64,000 nt of DNA from Thermodesulfobacteriota bacterium (GTDB lineage: Bacteria > Desulfobacterota > Desulfobacteria > Desulfobacterales > Desulfosudaceae). The translations under genes were made by a program, and so were the position numbers. The notes under the pieces were generated by a model. That model ran no database searches and was not told the DNA's origin. It saw nothing but the letters and a program-made list of their open reading frames with translations. This document shows, in pieces, positions 18,733 through 29,541 of this stretch. Position 1 is the stretch's first letter. The number at the start of each line of letters is the position of its first letter. The stretch spans positions 62,001 through 126,000 of the forward strand of contig JBFMDX010000001.1 in the NCBI GenBank assembly GCA_040753795.1. The letters run 5' to 3'.

Positions 18733-20249
18733 TGGAAATAAGAGCAGAAGAGATCAGTCAGGTTATCAAGGAGCAGATTAAGGGGTTCGACAAAAAGGTC
18801 GAATTGAGCGAGACGGGCGTGGTGCTGTCCGTCGGCGATGGTATCGCCAGAGTCTACGGCTTGACAAATGTGATGGTTCTGGAACTGGTCGAATTTCCAG
18901 GAGGCATCCTCGGTCTGGCGATGAACCTGGAGCAGGACAGCGTCGGTATCGCCGTTATGGGTGACGACAGGCATATCAAGGAAGGCGATATTGTCAAGCG
19001 GACCAAGCGTATCGCGGAGATCCCCGTCGGTGAAGGTGTTCTGGGCCGTGTTATCGACACCACCGGCGCACCGCTGGATGGCAAAGGACCGATTGCCTCG
19101 ACTGAAAGCCGCCGTATTGAAATGGTCGCGCCGGGCGTTATTGCCAGAAAGAGCGTTCATGAGCCGATGATGACCGGTTTGAAAGCGATTGACTCCATGA
19201 CCCCGGTCGGGCGGGGGCAGCGGGAACTCATCATCGGTGACCGTCAGATCGGTAAAACGGCAGTAGCCGTTGACTCCATCATCAGCCAGAAAAATACCGA
19301 TGTTTATTGTATCTATGTCGCCTGCGGTCAGAAAAAATCGACAGTTGCCCAGGTCGCGGCTATCCTGGAAAAACACGGCGCCATGGAATACACCACCATC
19401 GTCGCGGCCAACGCCAGCGATCCGGCCTCTCTGCAGTTTCTGGCGCCTTATGCCGGGTGCGCCATCGGCGAATATTTCAGGGATAAAGGTCAGCACGCCC
19501 TGATTATCTACGATGACCTTTCCAAACAGGCGGCGGCTTATCGTCAGGTTTCCCTGCTCATGAGACGGCCTCCCGGCCGTGAAGCTTACCCCGGCGATAT
19601 TTTTTATAACCACTCCCGTCTGCTGGAGCGCGCCGCCAAGCTGAATGACGAACTCGGCGCCGGTTCCCTGACGGCCCTGCCGATTATTGAAACCCAGGCC
19701 GGCGACGTTTCCGCCTATATCCCGACGAACGTTATTTCCATTACGGATGGCCAGATCTACCTTGAGCCCAGCCTTTTCTTCGCTGGCGTTCGTCCGGCCA
19801 TTAACGTCGGCCTGTCCGTCTCCCGCGTCGGCGGTGCCGCCCAAGCCAAGGCCATGAAACAGGTCGCCGGAAACTTACGGCTGGATCTGGCCCAGTACCG
19901 GGAACTGGAATCGTTTGCCGCTTTCGGCAGTGATGTTGACGAGGCTACACGCAAACAGCTGACTCGTGGCGCCAGGTTGGTGGAAATCTTAAAACAGCCG
20001 CAGTACAAGCCGCTGCCTCTGGAGAAGCAGGTATCGATTATTTATGCTGGTACCAAGGGATATCTCGACAAGTACGACACCGGCGTTCTCGCCAAATATG
20101 AAGAGAGCCTGTATGCCTTTATTGAGAACAAATACCCGCAGCTGTTCAAGGGAATTGCCGAAAAGAAGCAGATCACCGATGATATCGATGCGCTGTTGAA
20201 GCAGGCGCTCACCGCCTTTGACGAGGAGTTTAAGGACACGGTTAAATAG
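18732..20249 (+). CDS. atpA: ATP synthase F1 subunit alpha
   Basis: 505 residues. Walker A is [11 protein letters not shown] near residue 170; the family signature [17 protein letters not shown] lies near 365. Forms the regulatory nucleotide sites of the F1 hexamer. The order b'-b-delta-alpha-gamma-beta-epsilon is standard, though subunits a and c are not here. Confidence 0.98.
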   Translation: MEIRAEEISQVIKEQIKGFDKKVELSETGVVLSVGDGIARVYGLTNVMVLELVEFPGGILGLAMNLEQDSVGIAVMGDDRHIKEGDIVKRTKRIAEIPVGEGVLGRVIDTTGAPLDGKGPIASTESRRIEMVAPGVIARKSVHEPMMTGLKAIDSMTPVGRGQRELIIGDRQIGKTAVAVDSIISQKNTDVYCIYVACGQKKSTVAQVAAILEKHGAMEYTTIVAANASDPASLQFLAPYAGCAIGEYFRDKGQHALIIYDDLSKQAAAYRQVSLLMRRPPGREAYPGDIFYNHSRLLERAAKLNDELGAGSLTALPIIETQAGDVSAYIPTNVISITDGQIYLEPSLFFAGVRPAINVGLSVSRVGGAAQAKAMKQVAGNLRLDLAQYRELESFAAFGSDVDEATRKQLTRGARLVEILKQPQYKPLPLEKQVSIIYAGTKGYLDKYDTGVLAKYEESLYAFIENKYPQLFKGIAEKKQITDDIDALLKQALTAFDEEFKDTVK

Positions 20250-20302
20250 CGACCGGGTTTGAGCGGATAATGCAGACCGGTTATTAATAAGGGTAATAAA
20301 GC

Positions 20303-21199
20303 ATGGCGAGTTTAAAAGAGGTCAAGTCGAAAATATCCGGGGTTCAGAAAACCAAAAAGATCACCCGGGCAATGAACATGGTGGCCAGCTCCAAGATGCG
20401 GGGCTCCCAGATGGCCATGGAAGCTTTTCGCCCCTATGCGGAGAAGTTTTCTGAAGTCCTGGGCAGCCTGGCGGAAAAAGCCGGAGATGAGGCCAGTCCC
20501 CTTCTGGTTCCCCGCGACGAGGTAAAAAAAATTCATGTGGTCCTCTGCACCTCCGACCGTGGTCTGTGCGGGGGGTTTAACAACAAGCTGACGGAACAGG
20601 CCAACTCGTTTCTGAAGGAAAAATCCGGTCAGAACATCGAGGTTTCCCTTACCCATTTCGGAAAAAAAGGATTCAAGTGGGCGCAGAAGAATAAACTGAC
20701 CATCTGGTCAAGCTACCTTGATGTGGTGGGCACAAAAATTCCTTTTGACGTTGCCATGAAGGCCGGCCGAAAGCTGATTGACAGTTTTCTGAACGGTGAA
20801 TGTGACGAGATCTATGTGATCTATTCTGAATTTCAAGGTATGTCCCGGCAGGTTCCGACGTTGCAGAAGCTGTTGCCGATCCCACCGCTGGAAACCGGGA
20901 AAACAGGGGGCGACTCCGGAGGTGATGCCGCTTTTCAGGCCGAGCACATCTGTGAGCCTTCAGCCCGTGAATTGATGGCGGAGATGCTTCCGCGTAATAT
21001 TTATATTCAGCTCTACAGAGCCCTGCTGGAAACATCCACCAGTGAACATGCCGCCCGCATGGCGGCCATGGATAATGCCACCAAGGCCTGTAACGATATG
21101 ATCGACGCGCTGACGTTGACTTATAACAAGGCGAGGCAGGCAGCGATTACAGCGGAATTGATGGATATTGTCGGCGGCGCCGAGGCGCTTAGAGGATAA
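20303..21199 (+). CDS. atpG: ATP synthase F1 subunit gamma
   Basis: 298 residues. The conserved opening KEVKSKISGVQKTKKITRAM and the closing helix NKARQAAITAELMDIVGGAEAL mark the central rotor shaft. It lies 53 bases after atpA. Confidence 0.97.
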   Translation: MASLKEVKSKISGVQKTKKITRAMNMVASSKMRGSQMAMEAFRPYAEKFSEVLGSLAEKAGDEASPLLVPRDEVKKIHVVLCTSDRGLCGGFNNKLTEQANSFLKEKSGQNIEVSLTHFGKKGFKWAQKNKLTIWSSYLDVVGTKIPFDVAMKAGRKLIDSFLNGECDEIYVIYSEFQGMSRQVPTLQKLLPIPPLETGKTGGDSGGDAAFQAEHICEPSARELMAEMLPRNIYIQLYRALLETSTSEHAARMAAMDNATKACNDMIDALTLTYNKARQAAITAELMDIVGGAEALRG

Positions 21200-21243
21200 T
21201 TTTTGAATCGGATTTTTTCATAATAGTGTTTGGGAGGTTATAA

Positions 21244-22662
<1,419 letters not shown>

Positions 22663-22692
22663 TTTTTTTTAGCCCGGGGAGTTGATTTGTAA

Positions 22693-23100
22693 ATGGCACA
22701 GAATATTAAGTTGTCGATTGTGACACCTGAAAAAGAGGTGGTCAGCGATGATTGTCAGATCGTCATGGCTCCTGGATCTGTTGGTGAATTCGGCGTGCTT
22801 TCTGGACATACGCCCTTTTTGACTTCCCTGAAAATCGGCGCGATTCGTTATACGGATGGTAGTGGTAAAGAGCACATGGTGTTTGTCAGCGGAGGCTTTG
22901 CTGAAGTGTTGCCGGATAAAGTGACCATTCTGGCCGAATCGGCTGAAAGCAAGGAAGCTATCGATGCCAATCGTGCGGAAGCAGCCAGGGACAGAGCCGA
23001 AAAACGAATTGCCGAGGCGGGTAAGGATTTGGATATGATCCGGGCGCAAGCGGCGTTGGCAAGGGCGATACAGCGTCTTAAAATTGTGTCATCCTTATAG
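22693..23100 (+). CDS. atpC: ATP synthase F1 subunit epsilon
   Basis: 135 residues: N-terminal beta-sandwich (opening IKLSIVTPEKEVVSDD, then PGSVGEFGVLSGHTPFLTSL) and a C-terminal two-helix arm, which in this family can inhibit ATP hydrolysis. Last subunit gene; a terminator follows. Confidence 0.96.
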   Translation: MAQNIKLSIVTPEKEVVSDDCQIVMAPGSVGEFGVLSGHTPFLTSLKIGAIRYTDGSGKEHMVFVSGGFAEVLPDKVTILAESAESKEAIDANRAEAARDRAEKRIAEAGKDLDMIRAQAALARAIQRLKIVSSL

Positions 23101-23140
23101 GCCGGTTTTTTCGCCGGTTGCCGGCTTGTGTTTTAAAATC

Positions 23141-23176
23141 AGGGGCATGCCTTTAGCAAGGGATGCCCCTTTTTTC
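23141..23176 (+). terminator. Rho-independent terminator after the atp operon
   Basis: Stem AGGGGCAT (23141-23148) / ATGCCCCT (23163-23170) with a 14-base loop, followed by a T run. It separates atpC from the GlmU-like gene. Confidence 0.85.
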
Positions 23177-23202
23177 TGGGGAGATGATGGGGGCGGGATT
23201 AT

Positions 23203-23970
23203 ATGAATATGGCAATGAACGGGGGAGAGGGCATCGCGGTCGTGATTCTGGCTGCGGGTATGGGCACCCGGATGAAGTCCGAAAAAGCCAAGGTGCTTCA
23301 TGAAATCGCCGGAAAGAGCATGATCAGTTATGTCTTGGAAACCGCTCTGGGCGTTACCTCCTGCGACCATATCGTGGTGGTTGTCGGTTGTCAGGCAGAT
23401 GCGGTTCGCAGGGAGGCGCTGAAAAGGGCAGCTGTAAAATTTGCCTACCAAAGACAGCAGCTTGGCACCGGACATGCGGTCTTGTGCGCTATGGACAGCC
23501 TCGCGGAAAATGTCCGGGATGTTGTTATCCTGTCAGGGGATATGCCTTTTATCAGTCAGAAAACGGTTAATGCCTTGATTGATAAAAAGAGGAGCGATGA
23601 GTTGGATATGACCCTTCTTGCTGCTAGAGTGGATTGCCCGAAGGGGTATGGCAGACTTCTTTTTGATGGTCAGGACAGGGTCCTGAAGATAGTGGAAGAA
23701 AGTGACGCCAGTGAACCAGAGAAATTGATAAATATAATAAACGCAGGAACTTATTGCGTCGACAAAGTGTTTCTGGAGTGGTCGCTAGCGCAGATCGGAT
23801 CTGACAATAAACAAAAAGAACTGTATTTAACGGATATCGTCGGCATTGCCCGCAGTGCCAACAGACCGGCCGGGGCGGTGGTTGTGCAGGATCAGCATGA
23901 AGTTATCGGAGTAAACAGTCTGGACGATCTTGGCAGGGCTACAAGCTCATTATGCCAAAAAATGCGCTAA
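23203..23970 (+). CDS. One-domain GlmU-like UDP-N-acetylglucosamine pyrophosphorylase
   Basis: 255 residues. The nucleotidyltransferase signature VVILAAGMGTRMKSEKAKVLH is near the N terminus, with QLGTGHAVLCA, VILSGDMPFIS and NAGTYCVD following in GlmU order, and QKELYLTDIV. The left-handed beta-helix acetyltransferase half of bifunctional GlmU (about 200 further residues) is missing: the protein stops cleanly after the GVNSLDDL motif. It should make UDP-GlcNAc from UTP and GlcNAc-1-P; the acetylation step must come from elsewhere. Confidence 0.85.
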   Translation: MNMAMNGGEGIAVVILAAGMGTRMKSEKAKVLHEIAGKSMISYVLETALGVTSCDHIVVVVGCQADAVRREALKRAAVKFAYQRQQLGTGHAVLCAMDSLAENVRDVVILSGDMPFISQKTVNALIDKKRSDELDMTLLAARVDCPKGYGRLLFDGQDRVLKIVEESDASEPEKLINIINAGTYCVDKVFLEWSLAQIGSDNKQKELYLTDIVGIARSANRPAGAVVVQDQHEVIGVNSLDDLGRATSSLCQKMR

Positions 23971-23975
23971 TTTTC

Positions 23976-24004
23976 TTGACATTACATGTCATTGGCAATA
24001 TAAA
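23976..24004 (+). promoter_or_regulatory. Strong promoter of the zapB-zapA-6S RNA unit
   Basis: TTGACA (23976-23981), 17 bases, TATAAA (23999-24004), just after the stop of the GlmU-like gene. Near-consensus sigma-70 promoter. Confidence 0.8.
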
Positions 24005-24037
24005 TAATACATAATCTAGAGAGGTGTTTTGGGAACC

Positions 24038-24280
24038 ATGGGAAATGAGCAGCTTTTTTCACAATTTGAAGAGATCGAGAAAAAAGTAGAAAAATTGTTT
24101 GATAAAATTCAATCGCTTGAATCAATTAATGCACAACTGAAAGAAACGATTTCGGATCTTGAGAAGGGAGCCAGGAAAAAAGCAGAGGAAGAAGAAAAGT
24201 ACAGTGAGGAAAAGGCTTTGATTAGGTCCAAGGTTGATGGGTTAATTCAGAAAATAAATGCGTTTGTATCACAGGTGTAA
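24038..24280 (+). CDS. zapB: Short coiled-coil protein, ZapB-like
   Basis: 80 residues from ATG 24038; a TTG nine bases upstream is closer to the GAGAGG site and is an alternative start. Almost the whole chain is one charged coiled coil (IEKKVEKLFDKIQSLESINA). Its position directly before zapA supports a Z-ring role as a ZapB-type cell-division factor. Short coiled coils are easily confused, so the symbol rests on context. Confidence 0.65.
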   Translation: MGNEQLFSQFEEIEKKVEKLFDKIQSLESINAQLKETISDLEKGARKKAEEEEKYSEEKALIRSKVDGLIQKINAFVSQV

Positions 24281-24316
24281 CAAAGATATTTTTCAGCAGT
24301 ACAACAGGGCTGATTA

Positions 24317-24604
24317 TTGACTGAAGATATAACGATAACGCTGTTGGGAAAAAGGTTAAGGTTCACGGCGGACGAGGGTGTCGCCGATGCCAGGCGGGTT
24401 GCGGAATTACTGACGCAGGAAGTGCATAAAGTAACAGCCAGAGAAAAACAACCGTCCAGCATGGATAATTTCGCCAAGCTGACTCAAGCCGCCCTGAATA
24501 TAGCAAATGATTTTGTCGAACTGCAGCGACGATATACGGAACTGGAAAAAAAATTTACAGACAGATCAAATGCTTTGCTCAAATCAATAAACGCCCGTTT
24601 GTAA
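24317..24604 (+). CDS. zapA: Cell-division protein ZapA
   Basis: 95 residues with a TTG start, seven bases after AGGG. It has the ZapA N-terminal globular fold (ITITLLGKRLRFTADEG) and a C-terminal coiled-coil helix. ZapA crosslinks FtsZ filaments and binds ZapB. The 6S RNA gene follows immediately, as in many proteobacteria. Confidence 0.88.
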   Translation: MTEDITITLLGKRLRFTADEGVADARRVAELLTQEVHKVTAREKQPSSMDNFAKLTQAALNIANDFVELQRRYTELEKKFTDRSNALLKSINARL

Positions 24605-24674
24605 ATAAAGCTGCTGCTGTTATCCGTATAGCCTGTTTCACCTGTAAGGTGATGTAACATAATCAGAGCCTCAT

Positions 24675-24862
24675 GTTTGCCCCCTGCCGTGCAAGTGATT
24701 GACAGATGCTCTTTGTCCCAAATACAACAAGAAGGGAGCCGTCACTGATTTTGGTGTGCATGTTCTGCTGAAGCAGAAAAGCCTAAAAAAATCAAATGGC
24801 GCCCACGTTGTTAAAACCAGGTCAAAGACCTAACAACACGGCACAATGGCAGGGGGCTTTTT
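24675..24862 (+). ncRNA. ssrS: 6S RNA
   Basis: A closing stem of ten perfect pairs joins GCCCCCTGCC (24679-24688) and GGCAGGGGGC (24848-24857), about 180 bases apart, the usual 6S length. Inside, GGGAGCC pairs with GGCGCCC, and the apical part reads GGTGTGCATG, a TTCTGC/GCAGAA hairpin, then AAAGCCTAAAA, which matches the order of conserved elements of proteobacterial 6S RNA. A T run follows. It lies directly after zapA as expected. 6S RNA mimics an open promoter and sequesters the main RNA polymerase holoenzyme in slow growth. Confidence 0.88.
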
Positions 24863-25164
24863 TTTGTGCCGCGTTTCCGACCAGTAGACATCCTTCTTCC
24901 TCGCAGTAATTTCAGGTTACAAAAGAGACCCCATTTTCCCGCTTTCCGGGTGTTGTGCGTTAAGGCAGCCCTGAAAACGGTCGCGGACTTTCGGGTTGAC
25001 AAGACTTCAGGACAGTAGAAAGACAGAATTGAGTTTTTCGTGGGGTCGGTAAATCTATTTGGTCTTTACGTGGCATATGCCGCATAAGATGGGCTTGACA
25101 TGGCAGGGACGTTTTGTGACATACGCCGCTGCAAAATAATAATACTTGGTTGAGGGGATCAACA
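24863..25164. other. Non-coding stretch between 6S RNA and rny
   Basis: About 300 bases. TTGACA at 25095-25100 with a poor -10 (GACATA, 17 bases on) is the only promoter candidate for rny. CATATGCCGC and CATACGCCGC form an imperfect repeat 50 bases apart (from 25074 and 25120). I see no gene here. Confidence 0.5.
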
Positions 25165-26718
25165 ATGGAAATAATATTTGCGATATTGGGGCTGGCGGTC
25201 GGGCTTGTCTTGGCGATATGGGTCCGTAAGAAAAATTATATAAAGCAGATGGATGACGCCAGGGCCGAGTCCGGTCGCATTTTAGAAGACGCCCGGTTGC
25301 GGGCTGAAAATCTCATCAAAGAAGCCAAACTGGAGGCTAAAGACAGGCTTCTGAAGATGAAAAGCGATTTTGACGCTGAAACCATAGAAACCAAAGGAGA
25401 ACTGAAAAAACAGGAACAGCGCCTGATCTCTAAAGAGGAAAATCTGGATCGGAAATATGATCAGATCGAGCACAGAGAGCAGGAGGTTTATAAAAAAGAA
25501 AAATCTCTCCAGAAGCGGGAAGAAAATCTGGAAAAGAAAGAGACGGAATGCAATCGGATGTTTGATGAGCAGAAAAGGCAGCTGGAGGCCATTTCCGGTC
25601 TGACTTCCGATCAGGCCAAAGACATCCTGGTGCAATCCATGGAAGAAGATGCCCGGCATGAAGCCGCCAAACTGATTAAACGGATCACCACCGACGCCGA
25701 AGAGGAAGCCGACAAGAAGGCGAAAAAGATCATTGCCACCGCGATTCAACGTTATGCCGGCGATTTTGTCGCAGAACGGACTGTCTCCGTGGTTGAGTTA
25801 CCCGGAGATGAAATGAAGGGCCGGATTATCGGTCGGGAGGGTAGAAACATCCGGGCGCTGGAAGCCGCTACCGGTATTGATTTGATTATTGATGACACTC
25901 CGGAAGCGGTAATCCTGTCCGGGTTTAATCCGGTCCGGCGAGAGGTGGCGCGGATTTCCATTCAGCGGTTGATAGCCGACGGCCGCATTCATCCCGCCCG
26001 TATCGAGGATGTGGTTAAGAAAGTAAAAGCCGAGGTGGATGTCACCATCAAGGAAGCCGGTGAGCAGGCTGCTTTTGATACCGGCGTGCACGGCATCAAC
26101 CCCGAACTGATAAAAATTCTGGGCAGCCTGAAGTTCAGAACCAGTTTCGTCCAGAATGTGCTGCAGCATTCCGTGGAAGTGAGCTTCCTGTGCGGTATCA
26201 TGGCGACGGAGCTCGGCCTGGATGCCAAGCTTGCCAAGCGTATGGGCCTGCTTCATGACATCGGCAAGGCCATTGACCATGAGGTGGAGGGCCCCCATGC
26301 CCTTATCGGCGCCAATGTGGCTCAAAAGTACGGTGAATCGGCGGAGGTCACCCACGCCATTTCGGCCCATCATGAAGACGTGGCGCCGGAAACTGTTTAT
26401 GACCTTCTCGTCCAGGCCGCGGACGCTCTGTCCGGAGCCCGGCCGGGGGCGAGAAAAGAGCTCTTGGAAAACTATATCAAGCGGCTGGAGGACCTTGAGA
26501 AAATCGCTGCCGGATATAAGGGCGTGGCCAACGCCTTTGCCATTCAGGCCGGCCGGGAGTTGAGGGTAATGGTTGAGGGAGACAATATTTCCGATGAAAA
26601 GGCGGTATTGCTGAGCCGGGATATCGCCCGTGAAATAGAAGCCAAACTCACTTTCCCGGGCCAGATCAAGGTGACGGTGATCAGGGAAACCAGAGCCGTT
26701 GAATATGCCAACAAGTGA
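25165..26718 (+). CDS. rny: Ribonuclease Y
   Basis: 517 residues from ATG 25165, after GAGGGG; a TTG 15 bases upstream is possible. Layout: N-terminal membrane anchor (residues 2-20), a long charged coiled coil to ~residue 200, a KH domain ([19 protein letters not shown]), then an HD domain with metal ligands in [12 protein letters not shown]. Endonuclease that starts mRNA decay at the membrane. Followed closely by tyrS. Confidence 0.96.
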   Translation: MEIIFAILGLAVGLVLAIWVRKKNYIKQMDDARAESGRILEDARLRAENLIKEAKLEAKDRLLKMKSDFDAETIETKGELKKQEQRLISKEENLDRKYDQIEHREQEVYKKEKSLQKREENLEKKETECNRMFDEQKRQLEAISGLTSDQAKDILVQSMEEDARHEAAKLIKRITTDAEEEADKKAKKIIATAIQRYAGDFVAERTVSVVELPGDEMKGRIIGREGRNIRALEAATGIDLIIDDTPEAVILSGFNPVRREVARISIQRLIADGRIHPARIEDVVKKVKAEVDVTIKEAGEQAAFDTGVHGINPELIKILGSLKFRTSFVQNVLQHSVEVSFLCGIMATELGLDAKLAKRMGLLHDIGKAIDHEVEGPHALIGANVAQKYGESAEVTHAISAHHEDVAPETVYDLLVQAADALSGARPGARKELLENYIKRLEDLEKIAAGYKGVANAFAIQAGRELRVMVEGDNISDEKAVLLSRDIAREIEAKLTFPGQIKVTVIRETRAVEYANK

Positions 26719-26740
26719 GCCGGTTAAGGGGTTTTTGATA

Positions 26741-28087
26741 ATGAATGTCCTTGATGTATTGCAGGAGCGGGGATTCGTGGCGGAAATGACGCATCCCGAG
26801 GAGTTGCGGGACGCCCTGGGAAGCCGGCGCCTCGTCTGCTATATCGGTTTTGATCCCACGGCCTCAAGCCTTCATGTGGGCAGCCTGGTGCCGATCATGG
26901 CACTGGCGCATATGCAGCGAAACGGACATCTGCCCATCGCGCTGATGGGCGGGGGGACCGGTCTGGTCGGTGACCCCAGCGGCAAGACGGAAATGCGCAA
27001 GCTGATCACGGTTGAAGATGTCAATGAAAACGTCAAGGGGATTCGAGGCCAGCTGGAGCGGTTTATCGATTTTGCGGAAGGGCGGGCGAAGCTGGAGAAT
27101 AACGCCGAATGGCTGTTGCCGATTAATTACATCGAATTTTTAAGAGATATCGGCCGGTATTTCAGCGTTAACCGCATGATTAAAGCCGAAAGCTATAAGA
27201 TGCGTCTTGATTCCGAAGACGGGTTGAGCTTTATTGAGTTCAACTACATGTTGCTGCAGGCCTATGATTTTTTGCAGCTTTTTGACAAACACCAATGCGT
27301 TCTGCAGATGGGCGGCAGCGACCAGTGGGGCAACATCGTGGCCGGCATTGATCTGGTCCGGCGAGTGCGCAACGCGCAGGTGTACGGGCTGACTTTCCCG
27401 CTGATAACGACCAGCAGCGGCGCCAAAATGGGAAAGACTGCGGCCGGCGCGGTCTGGCTTGATTCCGACCGGACCTCGCCTTATGAATATTACCAGTACT
27501 GGATTAATACCCATGACGATGACGTCGCCCGGTTTCTGGCTCTGTTTACCTTTCTACCCATGGAGGAGATCAATCGGGTAAAGTCGCTTGCAGGGGCCGA
27601 TTTGAACGCGGCCAAGACCATTTTAGCTTTTGAGGCGACCACCATCGCGCATGGTATGGACAAGGCGATTAAGGCGCATCAGGATACGATTAAAAAATTT
27701 GGCGTCCGGAATATTCCCGAAGATCTATTGCCATCCAGTGCCGTACCGAGGGACACCGTTATTATTGCGTCTCCGGCTGATTTGGCCTTTTCAGGTTCTT
27801 CGGATATTTCTGTTGCCATGGCCGGCGAGCCGCAAACCAAATTGCCTTTATCGACCATTAAAGCCGGCATTTCAGCCGTGGATCTTTTTAACACCACCGG
27901 TCTGGCCCAATCCAAAGGAGCCGCCCGGCGGTTGATTCAGCAGGGCGGTGTTTATATCAATGGTCAGCGTCTGGAATCGGTGGATTATTGCGTGACGGCC
28001 GACGATATCAGGGACGGGGAAATCGTACTCAGAGCCGGTAAAAAGAAATACCACACGATTAGAATCCAGGACGACCTCAAGGCTTGA
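26741..28087 (+). CDS. tyrS: Tyrosyl-tRNA synthetase
   Basis: 448 residues from ATG 26741, which follows AAGGGG; an upstream in-frame start overlaps rny. Class I signature HVGSLVPIMALAHMQ (HIGH-like), KMGKT in place of KMSKS, QMGGSDQWGNI for the tyrosine site, and a C-terminal S4 RNA-binding domain (GAARRLIQQGGVYINGQ). Charges tRNA-Tyr. The C-terminal half has an insertion-like segment around residues 335-370, as in longer bacterial TyrRS. Confidence 0.97.
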   Translation: MNVLDVLQERGFVAEMTHPEELRDALGSRRLVCYIGFDPTASSLHVGSLVPIMALAHMQRNGHLPIALMGGGTGLVGDPSGKTEMRKLITVEDVNENVKGIRGQLERFIDFAEGRAKLENNAEWLLPINYIEFLRDIGRYFSVNRMIKAESYKMRLDSEDGLSFIEFNYMLLQAYDFLQLFDKHQCVLQMGGSDQWGNIVAGIDLVRRVRNAQVYGLTFPLITTSSGAKMGKTAAGAVWLDSDRTSPYEYYQYWINTHDDDVARFLALFTFLPMEEINRVKSLAGADLNAAKTILAFEATTIAHGMDKAIKAHQDTIKKFGVRNIPEDLLPSSAVPRDTVIIASPADLAFSGSSDISVAMAGEPQTKLPLSTIKAGISAVDLFNTTGLAQSKGAARRLIQQGGVYINGQRLESVDYCVTADDIRDGEIVLRAGKKKYHTIRIQDDLKA

Positions 28088-28114
28088 TAGACCGGCATTG
28101 CACCAGGATTGATC

Positions 28115-28143
28115 TTGACAACCGTTGAGATTTTGCGTAAGCG
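28115..28143 (+). promoter_or_regulatory. Possible promoter ahead of the cobalamin riboswitch
   Basis: Perfect TTGACA at 28115-28120; the -10 region 17 bases on (TAAGCG) is weak. It lies ~40 bases ahead of the aptamer, the right place for it. Confidence 0.35.
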
Positions 28144-28157
28144 AAAAATAGTTACAC

Positions 28158-28352
28158 CAAGGTGCCGTGACCGTTGCCCGGAAGGGCCGGTCGATAACGG
28201 GTAAAAGGAAAGATGGTGCAAGTCCATCGCATCCCAGCCGTTGCCGTAAGCGGGGACAAAAACCGCCTGATGCCACTTCTGGTGAGAATTCGCCGGGGGG
28301 AAGGCGCGGTTTAAGAATGATCCGTAAGCCGGAAAGCCTGCCTGGTTGTGTT
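28158..28352 (+). promoter_or_regulatory. Cobalamin (B12) riboswitch
   Basis: Conserved elements appear in order: AAGGTGCC near 28159, AAAGGAAAGATGGTGCAAGTCC in the B12-box region (about 28205-28226), CCGTAAGCGGGGAC, TGATGCCACTT, GGTGAGAA, and the closing CCGTAAGCCGGAAAGCCTGCC near 28322-28342. A following imperfect hairpin (TGGATAAAA with TTTTTATCAGG, 28369-28403) ends at the CAGGAGG ribosome site of the next gene, which suggests translational control. It should lower expression when adenosyl- or methylcobalamin is plentiful. Confidence 0.92.
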
Positions 28353-28410
28353 TAATCGAATTTTTGCTGGATAAAATTCTTCTGAGGTATTTTTTATCAG
28401 GAGGTGTTTT

Positions 28411-29541
28411 ATGCCGGCAGAAATCGACCGCAATTTCGGGGCCCTCATCTCCCGCCTGGCCCGCCATCAGGATCTTACCCGTGAGGAAAGCAGTCAGGCG
28501 TTTTCCGCTGTTTTAAATGACGCTACCACTTCCATGCAGCAGGGCGCCTTTCTGGCCGCCCTGGCCACCAAGGGCGAAACCGGAGAGGAAATGGCCGGCG
28601 CCTGGGAAGCCATCTTCAATCTGGATACGGTCAAAATAAATTTGTTGCCACCCCGGCCGCTGGTGGAGAACAGCGGTACAGGAATGGATGCCTTCAAAAC
28701 GTTTAATATCAGCACCGCGGCCGCGGTTATCGCTGCCGCCGGCGGCCTTTCCATGGCGCGCCACGGCGCCCGCGCCATTACTTCAGCCTGCGGGACGGTG
28801 GATATGGCCGAGGCGGTGGGCGTGGATGTGGAGTGCCCTGTTGAGATGGTGGCGGAAAGCATTGCCCGGGCCGGAATCGGGTTGTTTAACGGCATGAGTC
28901 CGACCATTCATCCCGGATCGCTGGCTAGAATCCTTTCTCAGATTCATTTCGGGTCCATCCTGAACATCGCGGCATCCCTGGCCAATCCGGCCATGCCCGT
29001 AATCGGGGTGAGAGGCGTTTATTCCGAAGCAATGATATTGCCGGTAGTCCGGCTGATGAAATCCATCGGCTATAAGAAAGCGATTGGTCTTTACGGCACG
29101 ATTACCGGCCTTGATGGGGGAATGGACGAAGCCTCTGTCTGCGGGCCCACTCATTGCGCCGAATTGCGCGAATCAGGAGACATAAGAGCGTTTACGCTCT
29201 ATCCTGAAGATTACGGCTTGCGGGCAACGAATCCCCAAGACCTGGCGCCGTCGGGCGGCCTTGCCGCCGAAGCCCGTCGTTTTGTTTCGTTGCTGCAAAA
29301 CCGGGAAAACGGCATCCGGAAAGATGCGGTGTTGCTGAATGCCGCCCTTGTTTTTTATGCTGCCGGAACCGTATCCGGTATTGATGGCGGGCTGCAGAAA
29401 GCGACCCGGCTGCTGGAAAACGGTCAAGCGTTTGCGACGCTGACGGCCTGGGTTGCCGCGCAAAACCGGGAGCCGGAGAAAGGGTTGCGAACACTGGAAC
29501 GACTGGCCGATCCGGGCTGCTTAAGAAAGGAGAGGTCATGA
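28411..29541 (+). CDS. TrpD-family phosphoribosyltransferase under B12 control; substrate unknown
   Basis: 376 residues, closest in pattern to anthranilate phosphoribosyltransferase. The PRPP loop is GTGMD (residues 89-93, usually GTGGD), then TFNIST (97-102), RHGAR (117-121, usually KHGNR), and the metal pair Asp239-Glu240 within DEASVCGPTHCAEL. In the segment that is normally LGxRTIFN in TrpD the Arg that holds the anthranilate carboxylate is replaced by Gly181 (FGSILN). So the PRPP chemistry looks kept but the acceptor is probably not anthranilate. No trp gene is near. With a cobalamin riboswitch in front, a role in cobamide lower-ligand activation is a reasonable guess. Start follows CAGGAGG. 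Confidence 0.8.
   Translation: MPAEIDRNFGALISRLARHQDLTREESSQAFSAVLNDATTSMQQGAFLAALATKGETGEEMAGAWEAIFNLDTVKINLLPPRPLVENSGTGMDAFKTFNISTAAAVIAAAGGLSMARHGARAITSACGTVDMAEAVGVDVECPVEMVAESIARAGIGLFNGMSPTIHPGSLARILSQIHFGSILNIAASLANPAMPVIGVRGVYSEAMILPVVRLMKSIGYKKAIGLYGTITGLDGGMDEASVCGPTHCAELRESGDIRAFTLYPEDYGLRATNPQDLAPSGGLAAEARRFVSLLQNRENGIRKDAVLLNAALVFYAAGTVSGIDGGLQKATRLLENGQAFATLTAWVAAQNREPEKGLRTLERLADPGCLRKERS

Noticed and set aside
24811-25002. Minus-strand 63-codon frame next to 6S RNA
   Set aside because: Covers the 6S 3' stem; Arg/Lys-rich without any family resemblance.
28411-29541. True anthranilate phosphoribosyltransferase for tryptophan synthesis
   Set aside because: The acceptor-binding Arg is replaced by Gly, no trp genes are near, and it is behind a cobalamin riboswitch.
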